Positions 34,988-48,607 of a DNA stretch of 64,000 nt are shown here, piece by piece. Below the pieces are notes generated by a model. That model saw nothing but the letters and a program-made list of their open reading frames with translations, searched no databases and was not told the origin of the DNA. Source of the stretch: Larix kaempferi. Its lineage: Eukaryota; Streptophyta; Pinopsida; Pinales; Pinaceae. Position 1 is the stretch's first letter, and each line of letters begins with the position of its first letter. Where the stretch lies: positions 3,347,001 through 3,411,000 of the forward strand of contig BSBM01000870.1 in the NCBI GenBank assembly GCA_027924585.1, read 5' to 3'. A program made the translations under genes and the position numbers.

Positions 34988-35678
34988 TGTTAGAATAGTA
35001 ATCCACACTTAGTACCATAATCCATAAATTTTTATTGCCCATGTGCTTAATTAAACCATGTTTTGGATTAAGTGACTATAGTTGGTCAAAAACCCACTTT
35101 TGAGAGTGTTCACACCCACTTCCAAGCAAACCAGTTCACCCAGCCTCCTGTTTTGTCCACAAGTGCGCCCTCATTTATTGCTGGTGCGCCCTCTCTCCTT
35201 GTTTTGGGGAATTTTAGTTGACCAAGGGCGCTAGGGTGGATTTTTGCCCATTTTTGGCTAGATTTGGAGCATTTAATGCTCCCTTGGGCCCCCAAACCTC
35301 CTCTACTTGCTCACCCACGCCTGCCTTGAGCTCATTAATGACCCAGCATGCTTCAGCCACCTCCACACCAGAATTCGTGGCTGTTTGGGGTGATTGGGAT
35401 TGAGTTGGACCCACCTAGGGGGGGATTGAGGCCAATTTGGCATTGATGACTTGTACACTCAGCTTGAGCCACCTAATGCTCTCGATTTTCTCATGGATGT
35501 AATAAAAACCTGTTACTAACATTTTCACATGTTAGACAGTCAGTTAATCAAAGATTTGAGCATACATTGTGTGTAAAAATGATCATCTTTTTCAAGTTTT
35601 TCCACTGTTTTTGCAAATTAATTCGATTTTGTGAGGTTCTCCATAGCTCCTAGATCTTCTGTGATCAAAATACTCACA
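34988..35678 (+). repeat. copia-2 3' LTR
   Basis: Partner of 29926-30615 with about ten differences, for example TGTTAGAATAG versus TGTTAGAACAG. Followed by AAGCT. Confidence 0.95.
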
Positions 35679-35683
35679 AAGCT
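35679..35683. repeat. Target site duplication AAGCT, right copy (copia-2)
   Basis: Matches 29921-29925. The sequence beyond it (ACATTTTG) should continue the pre-insertion DNA that ends ATATAGTAAG before 24092. Confidence 0.92.
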
Positions 35684-37308
35684 ACATTTTGTTTTTCCTA
35701 AGTTGAACCTTATTTGATTAAGTAAGACATTTGATGAAATCACGCCATTAATATAATGTTAAGCAATGAACACACATAGCTATAAGGAACAATAATATGG
35801 AACATGACTTGACTAATGAAAGCAATGGAGAGAGATAGAGAAAGTGACATTTGTTCAATACAATATTTTAAAGATACCACCAAATTACAACCTATATTTC
35901 TTGTTTGGTTTGTAAAGTGTTTGTTTTTATTATTTGAAACTACAAAAATGTTGATTGAAACATCCATTGTCACAAGTGAAACATTCATGATAAATTTATT
36001 GAAACCAAATAAATACCTACAATTATAAACATTTGAGCACCCACCCAAATGTATCTAAAAGGCCATATAAACATGTTGGAGAATATGTAAATTTATAACA
36101 TAATATCTTTATTGACAACGTATGTTACCAAGAAAACAATCCATTTTTAATTTTTTCTTTATTATATCTTTTAGATGATAAGGTGGTATTTCATAATTGA
36201 AACCATAGAAATTTCCATTGAAACATCCATAGTTGTTACAACTAAAACATCCAATGAAACACCTACAAGTAAAAACATTTGAGTACCCACAAAAATGTAT
36301 CTAAATGGCCATATAAACATATACAACGGAGACAGTGGAAGTGTTTAACCTAATGTGTTTATTAAATTTTATCATGGAGTATAAAAAAATCATTGAAATT
36401 AACATTACATGTTGTTTTTTCATCATTGTCTTGTTTTGGACCAATTGCGATCATAGAAATGTCCATGTTTAGAGGTTACTTTGGTCTTATTTGTGGAAAA
36501 AAATGAGGACCGATTCGTCACTTAATATTATTATTAAAATCAAATAGTAATTAATGTTAAATTTTTAATCTTATATTATCAAATTCATATTTTATTTCAA
36601 TTAATTTTTTATATACATAAATTATTGAACATAGAAATATATATTCAACATGTTTGTGAAATCATAATTATAAAGTAAATAAAAATTGTACAGATATATA
36701 AAATATAGGAAAAAAATTATAGAAAAAATGAAGGGATGCTTCCTTATATTTGTGGATAGCATCTTTAGTAAACCAGTGGCATAGACTAGTGTACCTCACC
36801 CAAGGGGATTCAAATTGGGCACTTGTTGGCATAGAACTAGCTAAATGACCAACAAGAACTTGAGAAAACCCCTTGGAATATATATTGATATGATCCACTA
36901 GATAATTTTAAGTCCACACCATAGGAAGAGACTATATGTACCATGTTCTCTATTAATTAGTATTGATATTTCAATTTTTCTAAAGATAGATCAAAGTTAA
37001 GTTATTATTTGTATTTATATTTTTTTTTTGAAAAATTGGTGTCCCATTTTTATTGGGTGAAAGTTATTGAATTGACCGTTTTTATTATTGCAAAGTATTA
37101 CAAAAAAAAAGAAAAAAAAAGAAAATACTTACCTTTACCTTAACCTTAACTATTAGCCTTACCTATTGAACTTGCCAATCTTCCATCCATTACTATTAAA
37201 CCTAGAATCCATTACTATTGCTTAACATACAAGAAATCCTCTACATCGTCTCATCTCAAGCCCTTAGAATTATGTCCTCTAGAAATTTTTATTGTATTGT
37301 GTGTAACT
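35684..37308. other. Intergenic DNA with a diverged 246-bp duplication
   Basis: No supported gene. AAACATTTGAG plus about 40 following bases at 36027 recur at 36273, as do flanking phrases such as GAAACATCCAT. This indicates an old duplication spanning roughly 35930-36335. Homopolymer A and T runs are frequent around 37020-37120. Confidence 0.55.
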
Positions 37309-37735
37309 ATCGATGCTCATGAGAAATTAGAGAAGGTGGGAGAAGGAACCTACGGGACTATGTACAAAGGCCAAGGATAAGAACACACGGAAATTGGCCT
37401 CCCTTAAGAAAATGAGGTTGGAGTGTGATGAACAAGGTATTCCTCCCATCGCTCTTTGTGATATTTCCCTTTTGTAGTTTCTTTCTCACGATATCCACAT
37501 TGTCACCTATTAGAGGTGTAGTAGATAATTATGCACATTCTCTCTGTATTTTATCCATTTTAGAAGCAATTTGTATATAAATTTATGAAACATAAACCCA
37601 AAACTGTATATGTCGGTATGTATATGCATGTTTCTTCTAAAATCCCATTGTCTTTGTGTAGGCTGTTGGATGTGGAACTCACTGAGAACAAGGATAGGAA
37701 GCCCCGTTCTATACTTAGTTTATGAAGCCCCTTTT
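37309..37735 (+). pseudogene. B-type cyclin-dependent kinase (CDKB) pseudogene, two exons
   Basis: Exon 1 (37309-37506) reads DAHEKLEKVGEGTYGTMYK, the CDK glycine-rich loop. After one extra base it continues KNTRKLASLKKMRLE and CDEQGIPPIALCDISLL. This fits the plant CDKB start (DAYEKLEKVGEGTYG, then GIPPTALREISLLQ) rather than PSTAIRE-type CDKs. The initiator is ATC, in-frame stops follow SLL and at the exon end, and the donor GT appears mutated to CT. Exon 2 starts after TGTGTAG at 37662 and reads LLDVELTENKDRKP, then shifts frame into VLYLVYE. The intron of about 155 bp is kept, so this is a DNA-level duplicate, not a processed copy. Homology fades after 37735. Confidence 0.85.
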
Positions 37736-40700
37736 ACTTTTTGTCACAGAAGTAGCAAACTACAATGTCTGTAAGGGATTCAAGGGTATATTGTTGGCAT
37801 GATTTGAACCCAAAACCCTTCACATATCTGCTCCCCTATAATCCAAACAACTGCATGTTCGAAGGAATCCACTCCGTTGTCAGTTTTTTTCTCATTGTTT
37901 GTGGGTGTTTGTGCCATTGTCGTTTATGGCAGTGGTGTTGTTGGTGTTCATCCATTTTTTTCCATCCTTGTTCTTGAATCATAGAATTACCTTTTCTGGG
38001 GTTTATTATGATAAAACCGTGGTGAATATTTCCTAATATTTGTGTTAAAATGACCCCTCACATGATTCAACCAAGATTCCACAATTAAAACCATCCAAAG
38101 AATATGTGCATACAAATGTCAATGGAAAGGTTGGGAGATTAATGTAGCATCCTTACAAATAACAAGTACAACGATAATTATCATGGAAGCCACGCAAAAA
38201 TGCCTCCCAATATTATCAAGGTAAGTTCCTTTGTAGTTTTGGATCTCCAACTAAAATTGATATTTAAATCTACTCTGTTGTATGATCAATCCATATAAGT
38301 GTGTTTAAATGAGGAATATTTAATTTTATGAGCAATGTAGTAGTATCTATTTAAGTCGAATCAATTAGTTTAAGTTTTGTTGAATCCCATCTATTTGGGT
38401 GGTTAAATTTTAGTGTTGCTTTGATGTTCTGTTAATTTTAGCTTTTATTTCTTGTGATTTTGGGCCTTTTGGGGAAACAAACTATTATCTAAACACAAAA
38501 TTTGAGAATTCTTGGAAAAATTGGAACTATATGAATTATTTGACGTAAAATAATCTCTTGAGTCATTGACGCCCATGTTGCTAGCACCACAACCATTCAA
38601 TTCTACAAGGATTGAACTCGTGAACTACATTTTTTTCTTTTCAATTTCATTTACTTTCTTCCATTTGATTTTAATGTTTGACATACTTTCTAGGTTTTGA
38701 TCTAAGGGACTCAATATATTATGCATTGAGTGCATTAGAAACGTGATGAGGAATTTCTTTCTACGGTTTTAGGGTTTGATTTTGATGAAGAATAAAGCAT
38801 GGAATATAGAGGTCGATTTAAATAATTTATACTTCCAGCATAAAGGCTTATGTGCAAATGAAATCCCATATTGTTTGCTCGAATCCTGTTGCTAATTTTG
38901 CAGATTTTGCTTTTCAAATTTAGCATAGAGATTGAGCTTGTACCTCACCTTGTTGCTCTTTTTTAGTTTAAGGCTCAATTTGCATGGATATCTAGCTTGG
39001 AATTCACAATTCAATTTCCTCTTTTATGGTTTAAGAATATAATTTTAAAATAGTTTTTCCAAATTTGATGGGAGATCAAATTTGGAATTTCTCTTCTATT
39101 TTTATTTTCATTTAATTATATAATTTTCGGATTATTATGGAAAATTTGTGTGGAAATTTAGTTGTGAATTTAGCTCCCTATGTTTTTATGGTATAATGCT
39201 GAAATTTTAAGATCATTACTACAAATTCCTTCCGAGATTTAGCATGGAATTCCATTTATCGTATTTTTGGGTTTATTGCCAAATTATTCAGATTGGAGTT
39301 CCTTTTCCGATATTTTTCTGGTTTAATTTTATAATATTGAAATTATTCTGGAAAATTGGCATGTATATTTATCTTGGAATCCATTTTCCTTTTCATTCTT
39401 GGTTTAAGGTTAAAATTTTGAAATAATTGCTGCAAATTTTCCCTAAGATTAAGCTTGGAACCTTCACATCTATGGCCTGGATGTTAAATTTGAAGAAGTT
39501 CAGGAGAATTGCTCTTAATGTGCTTTGCTAGTCTCAAAGGACTAAAACAACAAAATTTTCCTTTTGGTTTTGAATTTATTCTTCTCGGAGGGTTTTGTTA
39601 GAAGTTGAAAAGAGATCTGATGCAAAAGAATGGAAAAACTACTTTAGATTAGACCCAACCATTTGTATTCTCCTAAATTAAAAATAATTGCTCATGGTCA
39701 TTTTACGTTCACTAGTAATACACCAATACAAAGATAACATAGTTAGAAGTTCAGTTCTGAGAAGTTAAATCCACACCTTTTTTGAGAGTGTGTGTAGTTA
39801 AAAACCTAGTTGCTAGTTTTCTAGATGAGTTTTTTATGGTGCATATGTAGCTACCTACCTATGAGATTGCTAGTGCTTTTTGGGTAAATTGAAACATAAA
39901 ATGAAAGACACTATCCTAAAAATAGTAGAATTGAATTTGAATAATATGGACTATGTAATCACTATTAAAACCAAAGGTTCTCTATATTGTGAATATTGGT
40001 TTTCTGTTATTCCATGCAATGGTAGATAGTGTGTGATAGTGGGGCATTTATCAAGAAAGAGTATTTGTGACAGTTTTATACCTAAAGTGTGAGTGTGGTG
40101 TTATTCTTGTAAGTGTGGATCTTTCCTTTCCTAGTATCTATGGATAGCCATGGTCTTTATAGATCTCTTATACTTATTGTGGTATCGGGGTCTATCATTA
40201 ACCACCACTTGTTATTTGAGCCTAGCCTATTGAAATCCGTTTATCTTTTGCATTACTTGAATAATTATAGTTCCAATTAAGAGACCTATTATGGACCATT
40301 TTGTGGGGGTGTTATTCGTATAACGTTGACAACAATTGGGGGCATAGGGTGGATGAATCCTTATTGGTGAACTCAGTCCCTTAGGAGTTGTGGGTTGAAT
40401 GACAAATCTCGTCTCCAATCTCTTATCCAATGTAATTTTGAGATGGGTCACTTTGTCTTGTTTTGGGGGTATAAAATTATATTCATTATTATAAATGACC
40501 AAAATCGGATTCAATGTAAGAAACTGTGTAATTATTCTTTCCAACCATCACCATGTAGTATCATTATTCATAAACGATGTCCAAACTATCAATTAATGGG
40601 AAGTACGAAGGGAAAATTCTAAAAAGGTCATATGAAGATTGGATCTAGCCAATGGGAGTTGGTGGCATTATCATTGGGGGTAGAAGATCAATGTGTTCTC

Positions 40701-41203
40701 TCATATGTGATCTCCAACCAATAAAGAGAAATGAACTACTAGTGGAACTAAAGAGGCTTGTAAGACAAGGTATTCACTTAATGAATCAAATTATTTTAAC
40801 ATACTTTTCGACTATGATTTTGTTGTTGTTTTGAAGAATGTGAACCCTTTTTTTCTCTACTCATTTTACTTATAATACTCAATCTTTAGCATAGGAAACC
40901 AAGATTGAATAAATTGTGTTCCATATTAAGTGGAAATGCACATGTACATGCTAACATACATATGATGGCAACAATAAGCTTTACCATTTGATCTTTTATG
41001 TGATTAATGTGGGATTATGCTTCAATGATCCAAAATGGTTCTAAACACGATCAATGGTTTGTAGATTTGAGTACACAAAATCAATTCAGAAATTAATGAA
41101 GGTTAAATAAAAAGAAAAGGATAATGCAAGTTATAAAAATTAAAGAAAATAAAAGAGAAAAAAGTTTTTAAGGGAGAAATAAGTGAAAATAGGAGAGAGG
41201 ACA
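37736..41203. other. Intergenic DNA, no supported gene
   Basis: AT-rich with only short ORFs. The part around 38990-39460 is a degenerate tandem repeat, listed separately. I could not find further CDKB exons. Confidence 0.5.
38990..39460. repeat. Degenerate ~120-130-bp tandem repeat
   Basis: Phrases such as AGCTTGGAATTC, TTTATGGTTTAAG and AATTTTGAAATAATT(G/C)CTGCAAATTTT recur in the same order at loose spacing (near 38996, 39243, 39373 and 39447). Units are strongly diverged, so borders and copy number are uncertain. Confidence 0.4.
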
Positions 41204-43678
41204 TATGGGAATGGGGAATAGAAGGTCAAGTCTTTTGGCCTTCCCATTACCCCATATCTTCCTCTATATTTTGGTAATTGCACTCACAAAGGGATTTTGT
41301 TGGTTGAGAGGTGAGGATGCAGAAGATAAGGATGGATGTGTAAAATGTTGAATGCCCACAGATCCATGAGTTGTGTTGTAAGTGAGATTGATTGTTGTGT
41401 CTATTTTTGTGGATTTCATCTATGATTGCATATATACCAATTAAACTCCATTTGTATTTCATTGTGTGAAATGTGATTATACACAGTAAAATGAATTCAC
41501 TAACACTGTGGTTAATTACAACAACTGGCATATCTAGACCATTCATTTAAATTGCTCAATTGAGATCTATGGCTATTATTATTTGGATTTTAAAATTATT
41601 ATCTAAATTTATATTTATGTCCTTGAATTCTAGATGATTTCATTTTATTTAGGACATTGAGTAGTTTAAAAGGTCTTATCCCCATTGGATATACCCTACA
41701 CATTACTAAGTGAATTGTAGGCACCTATGAAAGGCCACGTCTTTTTTCTCTTGGATATATGCTAAGTTTAAGCCAACAATTGAAATATTCATTTGATTTA
41801 CAGATGGAAATAGTTTCATTTCATGGAAATAATGTAAGGCAATGCATTCTATTAGTCATTAGTTTGGATTATGTTAAATTGTCTTATATGGAATGCTACT
41901 TGAATTTCCTTATATGCAATGAGTAAAGGGATTTGTGTAAGATGGAATGTGACTCGAAGAGAGTTAAATGAATGGAGATGAACAATTCTAGCGGAGTTAT
42001 GAAGATAGCTATAGCTCTTGCTAGAGATCTAAAACGTTTTTCATCCAACATTGTAGCTCCTGTGATAACTTTTTGAACATTGTGCCACAACTTTGTCACA
42101 CTTTGATTGCATGGATTGAAGCTTATTTATTCATGCTTGATTGATAGAATTGCTTTCCCACAGTTGAATCCACATATCTAGCAAAATCCATTTTCTTGTA
42201 TTCTTATTCATGTCATTGTTGGGAAAGTTGGTTTTGAAGAAAATGCCTCCATCTGTTTTCAATGAGAAAGTGATATATTTTTTTAATGACAAAGTGATAT
42301 GTCATTGAGGCATTTATGTCTATATTGTTTCGAGAGAGATATATCATGCACTTTTGTTTGACAACATTGACCATAAAATCATTCTTCCAATCGATATTTC
42401 TTTAGTCATTCCTTTCTTTGTGAATATAAGAGTAACCCATTTCCATGGGAGTTTGGATCAGACAAATTCATCGTTGCAGGGTTGCACTAAAGGAATATAG
42501 CTTATATATTTTATGTTAAAGGATAATATTTTTCAAATTGCATTCTATATTTCTCATTATCATTTCTTTAAAATAATGTCTTGTATTTGCAATATTCTAA
42601 ATTGGTTAAATTTTCAAGCTTAGTGCATTTATGCTCATTTTCTCAAGTTGACTAAGTTGATTTGACCAACACAATTTTGCAGTTGTTATTTTTGATTTCC
42701 CAACAAAATGTCAGTTTTTTTTTGACATATTGTTTGGATTTGAAAATTTGATTTGTAAAACATTTTTAAAATTATAGTGTTTAGAATATAGTGTTATGCA
42801 AGGTGAGATTGTAGGGGCTCAACCCTTAGGTGCTAGATACATATTTTGACTTTTCAGAGATGTTTCCTTGTATAAAACTCCTCTAAAGCATGGTTGGCAT
42901 TTTTCAATAAAGTTTTAGGTTTTTGAAATGTTTTATTGGCCATTTTGGCTTTGCATCATCTGTTTCAACTGGTTTTTTGGTCGCATGAATGCAAAATAAA
43001 AGAAAAGCATGCTAAAACCAGATTCTTACAAATCAATTCATAAATAGAGGGTATGGTCCTTGCTTAACGATAACTCTTATTTTTGGATTTATTTCCAAAT
43101 TTGAAATTCATTAATGATATTCTACTATTTTTTTGTCTTATGGTATATGTGTGTGTGTGTGTATTCTTTAAAAAAAAATTGTCCTATCTTGATCAATATC
43201 TGGGAAACCTAGGTTCCACCTTAACAAGTTGAGATGAGATAAATATGTTCACAATGCAAGTAAATTTAATACAAATTCATTCTCATTCTTTCAAGGCTAC
43301 TTTGAGAGACGATATACATGAATCTAGTTCGAAAGAAAATGTGTTGGTTGTAATTCGGTTAAGTGGATTTTAATTTTTAAGACTGTAATTGTTTCAAAGC
43401 AGAACTAATGGACAAATTAATTAGGTATAAGTTTGGTCCATGTTTAAGAATTTATGTTGTGGTGAAATAGAAGCTGTGAATATCGGTATGTATCAACTAT
43501 GTAGATTTGGTTGGCAAAATGTTTATTTCTATTTGTGATGATAAAGTTTCAAAGGGGATGCGGATATATGGTTGATACATCAATTATCTATTGTAATATT
43601 GCATTGTTAATATTTTGTCAGTTATTTTCTTTGCAAATAAGTACATGAGAAACATTCCCATTACCCCATATCTTCCTC
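41204..43678. repeat. Array copy 1
   Basis: First 2475-bp unit. Its left flank (AGGAGAGAGGACA) differs from the junction sequence found between units, marking the array edge. Confidence 0.9.
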
Positions 43679-46153
43679 TATGGGAATGGGAAATAGAAGG
43701 TCAAGTCTTTTGGCCTTCCCATTACCCCATATCTTCCTCTATATTTTGGTAATTGCACTCACAAAGGGATTTTGTTGGTTGAGAGGTGTGGATGTAGAAG
43801 ATAAGGATGGATGTGTAAAATGTTGGATGTCAATAGATCCATGAGCTGTGTTGTAAGTGAGATTGATTGTTGTGTATATTTTTGTGGATTTCATGTATGA
43901 TTGCATATATACGAATTAAACTCCATCTGTATTTCATTGTGTGAAATGTGATTATACACTGTAAAATGAGTTCACTAACACTGTGGTTAATTACAACAAC
44001 TGGCATATCTAGACCATTCATTTAAATTGCTCAATTGAGATCTATGGCTATTATTATTTGGATTTTAAAATTATTATCTAAATTTATATTTATGTCCTTG
44101 AATTCTAGATGCTTTCATTTTATTGAGGACATTGAGTAGTTTAAAAGGTCTTATCCCCATTGGATATACCCTACACATTACTATGTGAATTGTAGGCACC
44201 TTTGAAAAGGCCACGTCTTTTTTCTCTTGGATATATGCTAAGTTTAAGCCAACACTTGAAATATCCATTTGATTTACAGATGGCAATAGTTTCATTTCAT
44301 GGAAATAATGTAAGGCAATGCATTCTATTAGTCATTAGTTTGGATTATGTTAAATTGTCTTATATGGAATGCTACTTGAATTTCCTTATATGCAATGAGT
44401 AAAGGGATTTGTGTAAGATGGAATGTGACTCAAAGAGAGTTAAACGAATGGAGATGAACAATTCTAGCAGAGTTGTAAAGATCGCTATAGCTCTTGCTAG
44501 ATATCTGAAACGTTTTTCATCCAACATTGTAGCTCCTGTGATAACTTTTTGAACATTGTGCCACAACTTTGTCACACTTTGATTGCATGGATTGAAGCTT
44601 ATTTATTCATGCTTGATTGATAGAATTGCTTTCCCACAGTTGAATCCACATATCTAGAAAAATCCATTTTCTTGTATTCTTATTCATGTCATTGTTGGGA
44701 AAGTTGGTTTGGAAGAAAATGCCTCCATCTGTTTTCAATGACAAAGTGATATTTTTTTTATGACAAAGTGATATGTCATTGAGGCATTTATGTCTATATT
44801 GTTTCGAGAGAGAGATATCGTGCACTTTTGTTTGACAACATTGACCATAAAATCATTCTTCCAATCGATATTTCTTTAGTCATTCCTTTCTTTGTGAATA
44901 TAAGAGTAACCCATTTCCGTGGGAGTTTGGATCAGAGAAATTCATCTTTGCAGGGTTGCACTATAGGAATATAGCTTATATATTTTATGCTAGAGGATAA
45001 GATTTTTGAAATTTCATTCTATATTTCTCATTATCATTTCTTTAAAATAATGTCTTGTATTTGCAATATTCTAAATTGGTTAAATTTTCAAGCTTAGTGC
45101 ATTTATGCTCATTTTCTCAAGTTGACTAAGTTGATTTGACCAACACAATTTTGCAGTTGTTATTTTTGGTTTCCCAACAAAATGCCAGTTTTTTTACACA
45201 TATTGTTTGGATTTGAAAATTTGATTTGTAAAACATTTTTAAAATTATAGTTTTCAAAATATAGTGTTATGCAAGGTGAGATTGTAGGGGCTCAACCCTT
45301 AGGTGCTAGATACAGATTTCGACTTTTCAGAGATGTTTCCCTGTATAAAACTCCTCTAAAGCATGGTTGGCATTTTTCAATAAAGTTTTAGATTTTTGAA
45401 ATGTTTTATTGGCCATTTTTGATTTGCATCATCTGTTTCAACTGGTCTTTTGGTCACATGAATGAAAAATAAAAGAAAAGCATGCTAAAACCAGATTCTT
45501 AGAAATCAAGTCATAAATAGAGGGTATGGTCCTTGCTTAATGATAACTCTTATTTTTGGATTTATTTCCAAATTTGAAATTCATTAATGATATTCTACTA
45601 TTTTTTTGTCTTATGGTATATGTGTGTGTGTGTGTGTATTCTTTAAAAAAAAATTGTCATATCTTGATCAATATCTAGGAAACCTAGGTTCCACCTTAAC
45701 AAGCTGAGATGAGATAAATATGTTCACAATGCAAGTAAGTTTAATACAAATTCATTCTCATTCTTTCAAGGCTACTTCGAGAGACGATATACATGAATCT
45801 AGTTCAAAAGAAAATGTGTTGGTTGTAATTAGGTTAAGTGGATTTTAATTTTTAAGACTGTAATTATTTCAAAGGAGAACTAATGGACAAATTAATTAGG
45901 TATAAGTTTGGTCCATGTTTAAGAATTTATGCTGTGGTAAAATAGAAGCTGTGAATATTGGTATGTATCAACTATGTAGATTTGGTTGGCAAAATGTTTA
46001 TTTCTATTTGTGATGATAAAGTTTCAAAGGGGATGGGGATATATGGTTGATACATCAATTATCTATTGTAATATTGCATTGTTAATATTTTGTCAGTTAT
46101 TTTCTTTGCAAATAAGTACATGAGCAACATTCCCATTACTGTATATCTTCCTC
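43679..46153. repeat. Array copy 2
   Basis: Second 2475-bp unit, preceded by the duplicated junction segment at about 43656-43678. Confidence 0.9.
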
Positions 46154-48607
46154 TATGGGAATGGGAAATAAAAGTTCAAGTCTTTTGGCCTTCCCGTTAC
46201 CCCATATCTTCCTCTATATTTTGGTAATTGCACTCACAAAGGGATTTTGTTGGTTGAGAGGTGTGGATGCAAAAGATAAGGATGGATGTGTAAAATGTTG
46301 AATGTCCATAGATCCATGAGCTGTGTTGTAAGTGAGATTGATTGTTGTGTCTATTTTTGTGGATTTCATGTATGATTGCATATATACGAATTAAACTCCA
46401 TTTGTATTTCATTGTGTGAAATGCGAATATACACAGTAAAATGAATTCACTAACACTGTGGTTAATTACAACAATTGGGCATATCTAGACCATTCATTTA
46501 AATTGCTCAATTGATATCTATGGCTATTATTATTTGGATTTTAAAATTATTATCAAAATTTATATTTATGTCCTTGGATTCTAGATGCTTTCATTTTATT
46601 GAGGACATTGAGTAGTTTAAAAGGTCTTATCCCCATTGGATATACCCTACACATTACTAAGTGAATTGTAGGCACCTACGAAGAGGCCATGTCTTTTTTC
46701 TCTTGTATATATGCTAAGTTTAAGCCAACAATTGAAATATTCATTTGATTTACAGATGGCAATAGTTTCATTTCATGGAAATAATGTAAGGCAATGCATT
46801 CTATTAGTCATTAGTTTGGATTATGTTAAATTGTCTTATATGGAATGCTACTTGAATTTGCTTATATGCAATGAGTAAAGGGATTTGTGTAAGATGGAAT
46901 GTGACTCGAAGAGAGTTAGATGAATGGAGATGAACAATTCTAGCGGAGTTATGAAGATCGCTATATCTCTTGCTAGATATCTGAAACATTTTTCATCCAA
47001 CCTTGTAGCTCCTGTGATAACTTTTTGAACATTGTGCCACAACTTTGTCACACTTTGATTGCATGGATTGAAGCTTATTTATTCATGCTTGAATGATAGA
47101 ATTTCTTTCCCACAGTTGAATCCACATATCTAGCAAAATCCATTTTCTTGTATTCTTATTCATGTCATTGTTGGGAAAGTTGGTCTTGAAGAAAATGCCT
47201 CCATCTGTTTTCAATGAAAAAGTGATATATTTTTTTAATGACAAAGTGATATGTCATTGAGGCATTTATGTTTATATTGTTTCGAGAGAGATATATCGTG
47301 CACTTTTGTTTGACAACATTGACCATAAAATCATTCTTCCAATCGATATTTCTTGAGTCATTCCTTTCTTTGTGAATATAAGAGTAACCCATTTCTTCGG
47401 GAGTTTGGATCAGAGAAATTCATCTTTGCAGGGTTGCACTATAGGAATATAGCTTATATATTTTATGTTAGAGGATAAGATTTTTTCAAATTGCATTCTA
47501 TATTCTCATTATCATTTCTTTAAAATAATGTCTTGTATTTGCAATATTCTAAATTGGTTAAATTTTCAAGCTTAGTGCATTTATGCTCATTTTCTCAAGT
47601 TGACTAAGTTGATTTGACCAACACAATTTTGCAGTTGTTATTTTTGGTTTCCCGACAAAATGTCAGTTTTTTTGACATATTGTTTGGATTTGAAATTTGA
47701 TTTGTAAAACATTTTTAAAATTATAGTTTTTAGAATATAGTGTTATGCAAGGTGAGATTGTAGGGGATCAACCCTTAGGTGCTAGATACAGATTTCCACT
47801 TTTCAGAGATGTTTCCATGTATAAAACTCCTCTGAAGCATGGTTGCCATTTTTCAATAAAGTTTTAGATTTTTGAAATGTTTTATTGGCCATTTTGGCTT
47901 TGCATGATCTGTTTCGACTAGTTTTTTTGGTCACATGAATGAAAAATAAAAGAAAAGCATGCTAAAACCAAATTCTTACAAATCAAGTCATAAATAGAGG
48001 GTATGGTCCTTTCTTAACGATAACTCTTATTTTTGGATTTATTTCCAAATTTGAAATTCATTAATGATATTCTACTATTTTTTTTGTCTTATGGTATGTG
48101 TGTGTGTGTGTGTATTCTTTAAAAAAAAATTGTCATATCTTGATCAATATCTCGGAAACCTAGGTTCCACCTTAACAAGCTGAGATGAGATAAATATGTT
48201 CACAATGCAAGTAAGTTTAATACAAATTCATTCTCATTCTTTCAAGGGTACTTTGAGAGACGATAACATGAATCTAGTTCAAACGAAAATGTGTTGGCTG
48301 TAATTAGGTTAAGTGGATTTTAATTTTTAAGACTGTAATTGTTTCAAAGCAGAACTAATGGACAAATTAATTAGGTATAAGTTTGGTCCATGTTTAAGAA
48401 TTTATGTTGTGGTAAAATAGAAGCTGTGAATATTAGTATGTATCAACTATGTAGATTTGGTTGGGAAAATGTTTATTTCTATTTGTGATGATAAAGTTTC
48501 AAAGGGGATGGGGATATATGGTTGATACATCAATTATCTATTTGTAATATTGCATTGTTAATATTTTGTCAGTTATTTTCTTTGCAAATAAGTACATGAG
48601 CAACATT
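46154..48607. repeat. Array copy 3 (2454 bp)
   Basis: Third unit, ending ACATGAGCAACATT before unique sequence TATTAAGGTTG. Confidence 0.9.

Larger units (their letters stand above)
29926..35678 (+). mobile_element. Ty1/copia element copia-2 (young, nearly intact)
   Basis: A 5753-bp element with LTRs at 29926-30615 and 34988-35678, both TGTTAGAA ... ACTCACA. It has an initiator-Met primer-binding site, a G-rich polypurine tract and an AAGCT duplication. By eye the LTRs differ at about ten positions (about 1.4 percent). Gag, protease, integrase and most of RT lie in one long ORF; the 3' part of pol carries five single-base insertions. It is the same family as copia-1. Confidence 0.95.
41204..48607. 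repeat. Three-copy tandem array, 2475-bp unit
   Basis: Copies start with TATGGGAATGG at 41204, 43679 and 46154, so both periods are exactly 2475 bp. The third copy ends at 48607, about 21 nt short of a full unit. Copies are mostly identical by eye, with scattered substitutions and a variable (TG)7-8 tract (near 43148, 45620 and 48097). No ORF is conserved across all three with a recognisable product. The junctions contain CCCATTACC(CC)ATATCTTCCTC, which also occurs about 35-40 nt inside each unit. Confidence 0.95.

Noticed and set aside
37130-37152. Telomere-like CCTTAACCTTAAC
   Set aside because: Only about two imperfect units, not the plant TTTAGGG repeat.
37780-37860. Possible tRNA or SINE B box (GATTTGAACCC, minus-strand GGGTTCAAATC)
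   Set aside because: No matching A box or cloverleaf could be built. A similar phrase near 36815 (GGATTCAAATTG) suggests a worn repeat at most.
41247-47392. Minus-strand ORFs repeated in the 2475-bp units (for example those starting MTKLWHNVQKVI)
   Set aside because: Their repetition follows from the array. Lengths and frames are not kept equally in all three copies and no domain is visible.
41204-48607. CRISPR-like or LTR-pair interpretation of the direct repeats
   Set aside because: Units are 2.5 kb, directly abutting, with no spacers, target duplications or internal element between them.
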